From positions 1-31,574 of IMG/VR virus record IMGVR_UViG_3300042879_000409: DNA of 31,574 bases; one strand, written 5' to 3'. How positions within the stretch are numbered: position 1 is the stretch's first letter; every line of letters begins with the position of its first letter. The translations under genes and the position numbers were made by a program. The DNA is from a virus. The notes under the pieces are model-generated. The model saw nothing but the letters and a program-made list of their open reading frames with translations, had not been told where the DNA came from and searched no databases. Of this stretch, positions 29,548-31,574 are shown one piece after another.

Positions 29548-31053
29548 TCAGTCCCATACGTTCACCACACTAGGAGAACTGTCTGGCTCTTGCCTACGAG
29601 TAGCGCGATCTAGTGCCATCACCAGTGCGATGCAAGCGTCGATCTTCCGTTTGCTCTTGCCCTTGGACAGTCGCCAACCGTTGTCGGTCATGCGTTGCGC
29701 TGCGCTGAGCACCTGATCGGTGAAGGTCGGTGATGCGTCGTGCGCGACCTTTCCTTGCACGATCAACTCGTAAGCCTGACCGCAGGCTGGGATCATTCGC
29801 GCGCCGGTCTGCGGAAACTCCACCATCGGCAGCCCATCGTCGGCGAGAACCTCCGCGGAACGCTGGAAGTAGGCAGGGTCAAACGCGAACTCTCGTACCT
29901 CGTAGGCACGGTGCAGGGTGCGCAGATAGGTCTCTATCTCTGCCACGTCAATGCCTTCGTCTTTCGGAAACCAGATCTGTGCTCTCACCACCACGGTTTC
30001 GCCTTGCGGTTGGGCGATTACCACCGCGATGCTGTCGTGCTTCAGGGCCATGTCGATCCCGACCCAGACGGGCAAGGACTCGTCCAGTTCCCGTTCCGAC
30101 ACGCAACGCTCCCATGTGCCAACGGGTAGCCACGATTCCTGCGTTCGTACCCATTGGTTCAGTCGCCATCGACGGAAGGCGGATTCGGTCGTCTGCTTAG
30201 TTGCGGTCGCCATGTCCTCGGGGTCCATGAGACCTTCGGGCAGGTTCGGATTGGCTCGCGCCCATTCCTTGCGGTCGTTGATATCGCAGTCTGGCTTTCC
30301 TTCCCACCACCAGAAGCCGAACGATTCGTCATCAACCTCGCCGGCTGCGCAGGACTTTCCGTAGTCGTAGAGACCGCCAGCCAGAGAGTCGCGGTCGTAG
30401 CCAGCGGTCGTAATGGAGATGATCTGTGGTTCCAGTCGCGCACCCGAACCGAGCGTCATCTGGTCGTACAGTTCCCCGTTGGCTTGGTTCCACAACTCGT
30501 CAAAGAGAACGGTCGATGGGTTGAGACCTGCCTGAGACCTGAACTCTGACGACAGCACACGGAACACCGAGCCGAAGGTCGGGATCTCCAGTGCGTCGCG
30601 GTAGACCTTCGTGATCTCGGACAGCATCGGCGAGTTCTGAACCTGCTGCTTGGCTTCGTTGAAGATGATGCGCGCCTGCTGGCGGTCGCCAGCCACCGCA
30701 TACACTTCCGCACCCGGCTCGCCAGCGATCATGGAATACACAGCGATAGCCGACCCCATCAGGGACTTGCCGTTCTTGCGTGGTAGTCCGATCAGCGCGC
30801 GTCGATACCGCAGCCGTCCCTCGGCGTTCCGTTCGTACAGGCAGCGCAGCAGCCATTTCTGCCAGTCGGTGAATACAAGCGGTTCGCCGGCACGGAATCC
30901 TTTGAGGACACGGAAATGAGCCTCCGCGAACTGGATGATCTCATCACCATCGGTGGTCGGATACCTACGTTCCGTGAAGAACGAAGGCGACCACTCAGCC
31001 CGAGGTGCTGTTCCTCTTGGCTTGGATCCTGGCGCGGATTTCGTGGAACTCAT
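29548..31053 (-). CDS. terL: Terminase large subunit (ATPase/nuclease)
   Basis: DNA-packaging motor that translocates DNA into the prohead and cuts it. The 501 residues carry a Walker A motif GLPRKNGKS at 89-97, Walker B TVLFDE at 181-186, a coupling region ISITTAGY near 212-219, and a C-terminal RNase H-like nuclease with acidic residues at D334 (VGIDMA), D392 (FDPAY) and D472 (KIDAC). Length and motif order fit a complete HK97-type (Terminase_1-like) enzyme. It is followed at once by a small membrane-protein gene and the portal. Confidence 0.97.
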   Translation of the reverse strand: MSSTKSAPGSKPRGTAPRAEWSPSFFTERRYPTTDGDEIIQFAEAHFRVLKGFRAGEPLVFTDWQKWLLRCLYERNAEGRLRYRRALIGLPRKNGKSLMGSAIAVYSMIAGEPGAEVYAVAGDRQQARIIFNEAKQQVQNSPMLSEITKVYRDALEIPTFGSVFRVLSSEFRSQAGLNPSTVLFDELWNQANGELYDQMTLGSGARLEPQIISITTAGYDRDSLAGGLYDYGKSCAAGEVDDESFGFWWWEGKPDCDINDRKEWARANPNLPEGLMDPEDMATATKQTTESAFRRWRLNQWVRTQESWLPVGTWERCVSERELDESLPVWVGIDMALKHDSIAVVIAQPQGETVVVRAQIWFPKDEGIDVAEIETYLRTLHRAYEVREFAFDPAYFQRSAEVLADDGLPMVEFPQTGARMIPACGQAYELIVQGKVAHDASPTFTDQVLSAAQRMTDNGWRLSKGKSKRKIDACIALVMALDRATRRQEPDSSPSVVNVWD

Positions 31054-31471
31054 GGTGCTTGGTTTCTCCTAGTCCTAGGTTGGCACGATCCGTAGGGGAG
31101 AAACCGATCTGACCGAGCAGCGAAGAAATCTGCTTGTCCAACTCGCGCAATCCCCTTCGCTCGCGCCAAGCGTTTGGGTTCAGCATAACCTGATTACGCA
31201 ACTGCACGCGCTCGTCAATCGCCTCGCAAGCCATGAGCACGATCTCGGCATCCATGTTTGGCTTCAGCCATGCCGCGCCCGCTGTCCACACGGCATCCCA
31301 CATCCTGCGTCCGAACGCAGTCGCGATCGGTCGATGCGGTTCGGGGATTTCCCTGAACGGAAGAACATGAACTTCTGCGACCGGCGGAGGAAGCTTGCGC
31401 TTTCCAGGATTGCCGATTCTGCGTTTCTGTTCCACAGGCTTCGGACGTTTGCCCGAACCTTTACCTCCCAC
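30995..31471 (-). CDS. terS: Terminase small subunit (P27-like)
   Basis: Likely recognises phage DNA and recruits the large subunit for headful packaging. The 158-residue protein starts with a basic Gly/Lys-rich stretch (MGGKGSGKRPKP) and continues with a conserved Pro-rich segment and a mostly helical body, as in P27-family small terminases. The start is GTG, with GGAG about 7 nt upstream. The 3' end overlaps the large terminase by 59 nt, a usual arrangement. Its place as first gene of the head module supports the call more than any single motif does. Confidence 0.85.
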   Translation of the reverse strand: MGGKGSGKRPKPVEQKRRIGNPGKRKLPPPVAEVHVLPFREIPEPHRPIATAFGRRMWDAVWTAGAAWLKPNMDAEIVLMACEAIDERVQLRNQVMLNPNAWRERRGLRELDKQISSLLGQIGFSPTDRANLGLGETKHHEFHEIRARIQAKRNSTSG

Positions 31472-31574
31472 GTCGATCTCCGTTCACAACACGCACCAAC
31501 ATACAGCAAGAGCGGTAACCGCGACGACTCACGAAACCAGAAAAGTGGTTTCACCGCGGGTGCCTACCTGAGCG
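31472..31574. promoter_or_regulatory. Right edge, region before small terminase
   Basis: About 100 nt without a convincing gene. It holds two inverted repeats: GCGGTAACCGC (31512-31522) and GAAACCA-GAAAAG-TGGTTTC (31533-31552). These could serve as operator, terminator or packaging recognition sites for the adjacent terminase genes. No clear promoter was found. Confidence 0.4.

Overview
The window looks like nearly all, or all, of a small tailed-phage genome with a long non-contractile tail (siphovirus, HK97-type head). Every gene I can support lies on the minus strand, so the gene order reads from high to low coordinates. No integrase, excisionase, tRNA, rRNA or CRISPR array was seen. The host is most likely an actinobacterium. 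A WhiB-type iron-sulfur regulator, an M15 endolysin and several actinophage-type replication genes point that way. Thr-rich linkers of the Val-Pro-Glu-Thr-Thr type suggest Acidimicrobiia-like relatives (inference).

Layout from right to left. 31.5-22.1 kb: head and connector genes (small and large terminase, small membrane protein, portal, a HAD-phosphatase/prohead-protease fusion, major capsid protein, head-tail connectors, major tail protein), then tail chaperones joined by a -1 frameshift. 22.1-16.0 kb: tape measure, minor tail protein and tail-tip genes, including two polyglycine-rich proteins. 16.0-13.9 kb: a secreted mucin-like Thr-rich protein and the lysis cassette (two small membrane proteins, M15 peptidase endolysin, a third membrane protein). 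13.9-12.4 kb: a small HTH-like protein, a metallophosphoesterase and an unknown, closed by a perfect 14-bp hairpin. 12.3-7.1 kb: recombination and replication (YqaJ-type exonuclease, possible annealing partner, winged-helix protein, WhiB, PD-(D/E)XK-like protein, replication initiator-like protein), with a secreted lytic transglycosylase placed among them. 7.1-4.2 kb: many tiny genes, several with zinc-binding Cys/His patterns, plus a DUF932 protein. 4.2-0.4 kb: a DNA-modification cassette. 0.4-0.1 kb: an HNH endonuclease.

The standout is the cassette at 0.4-4.2 kb: a cytosine-C5 DNA methyltransferase, a ParB-like protein, a TET/JBP-type 2-oxoglutarate/Fe(II) dioxygenase and a TET-associated-type glycosyltransferase, with two small zinc-binding proteins between or beside them. 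Together they predict that selected cytosines in the phage DNA are methylated, oxidised to 5-hydroxymethylcytosine and then glycosylated, probably to evade restriction. The general pathway is known from other phages; the small zinc proteins and the exact final base are open.

Translation is tightly coupled: most starts overlap the previous stop by 1-4 nt. Several early genes share an A/C-rich leader before a strong AGGAGG, often encoded in the tail of the upstream gene. An HNH gene at the left edge and the small terminase gene at the right edge would be neighbours if the ends were joined, which fits a circularly permuted or otherwise complete genome.
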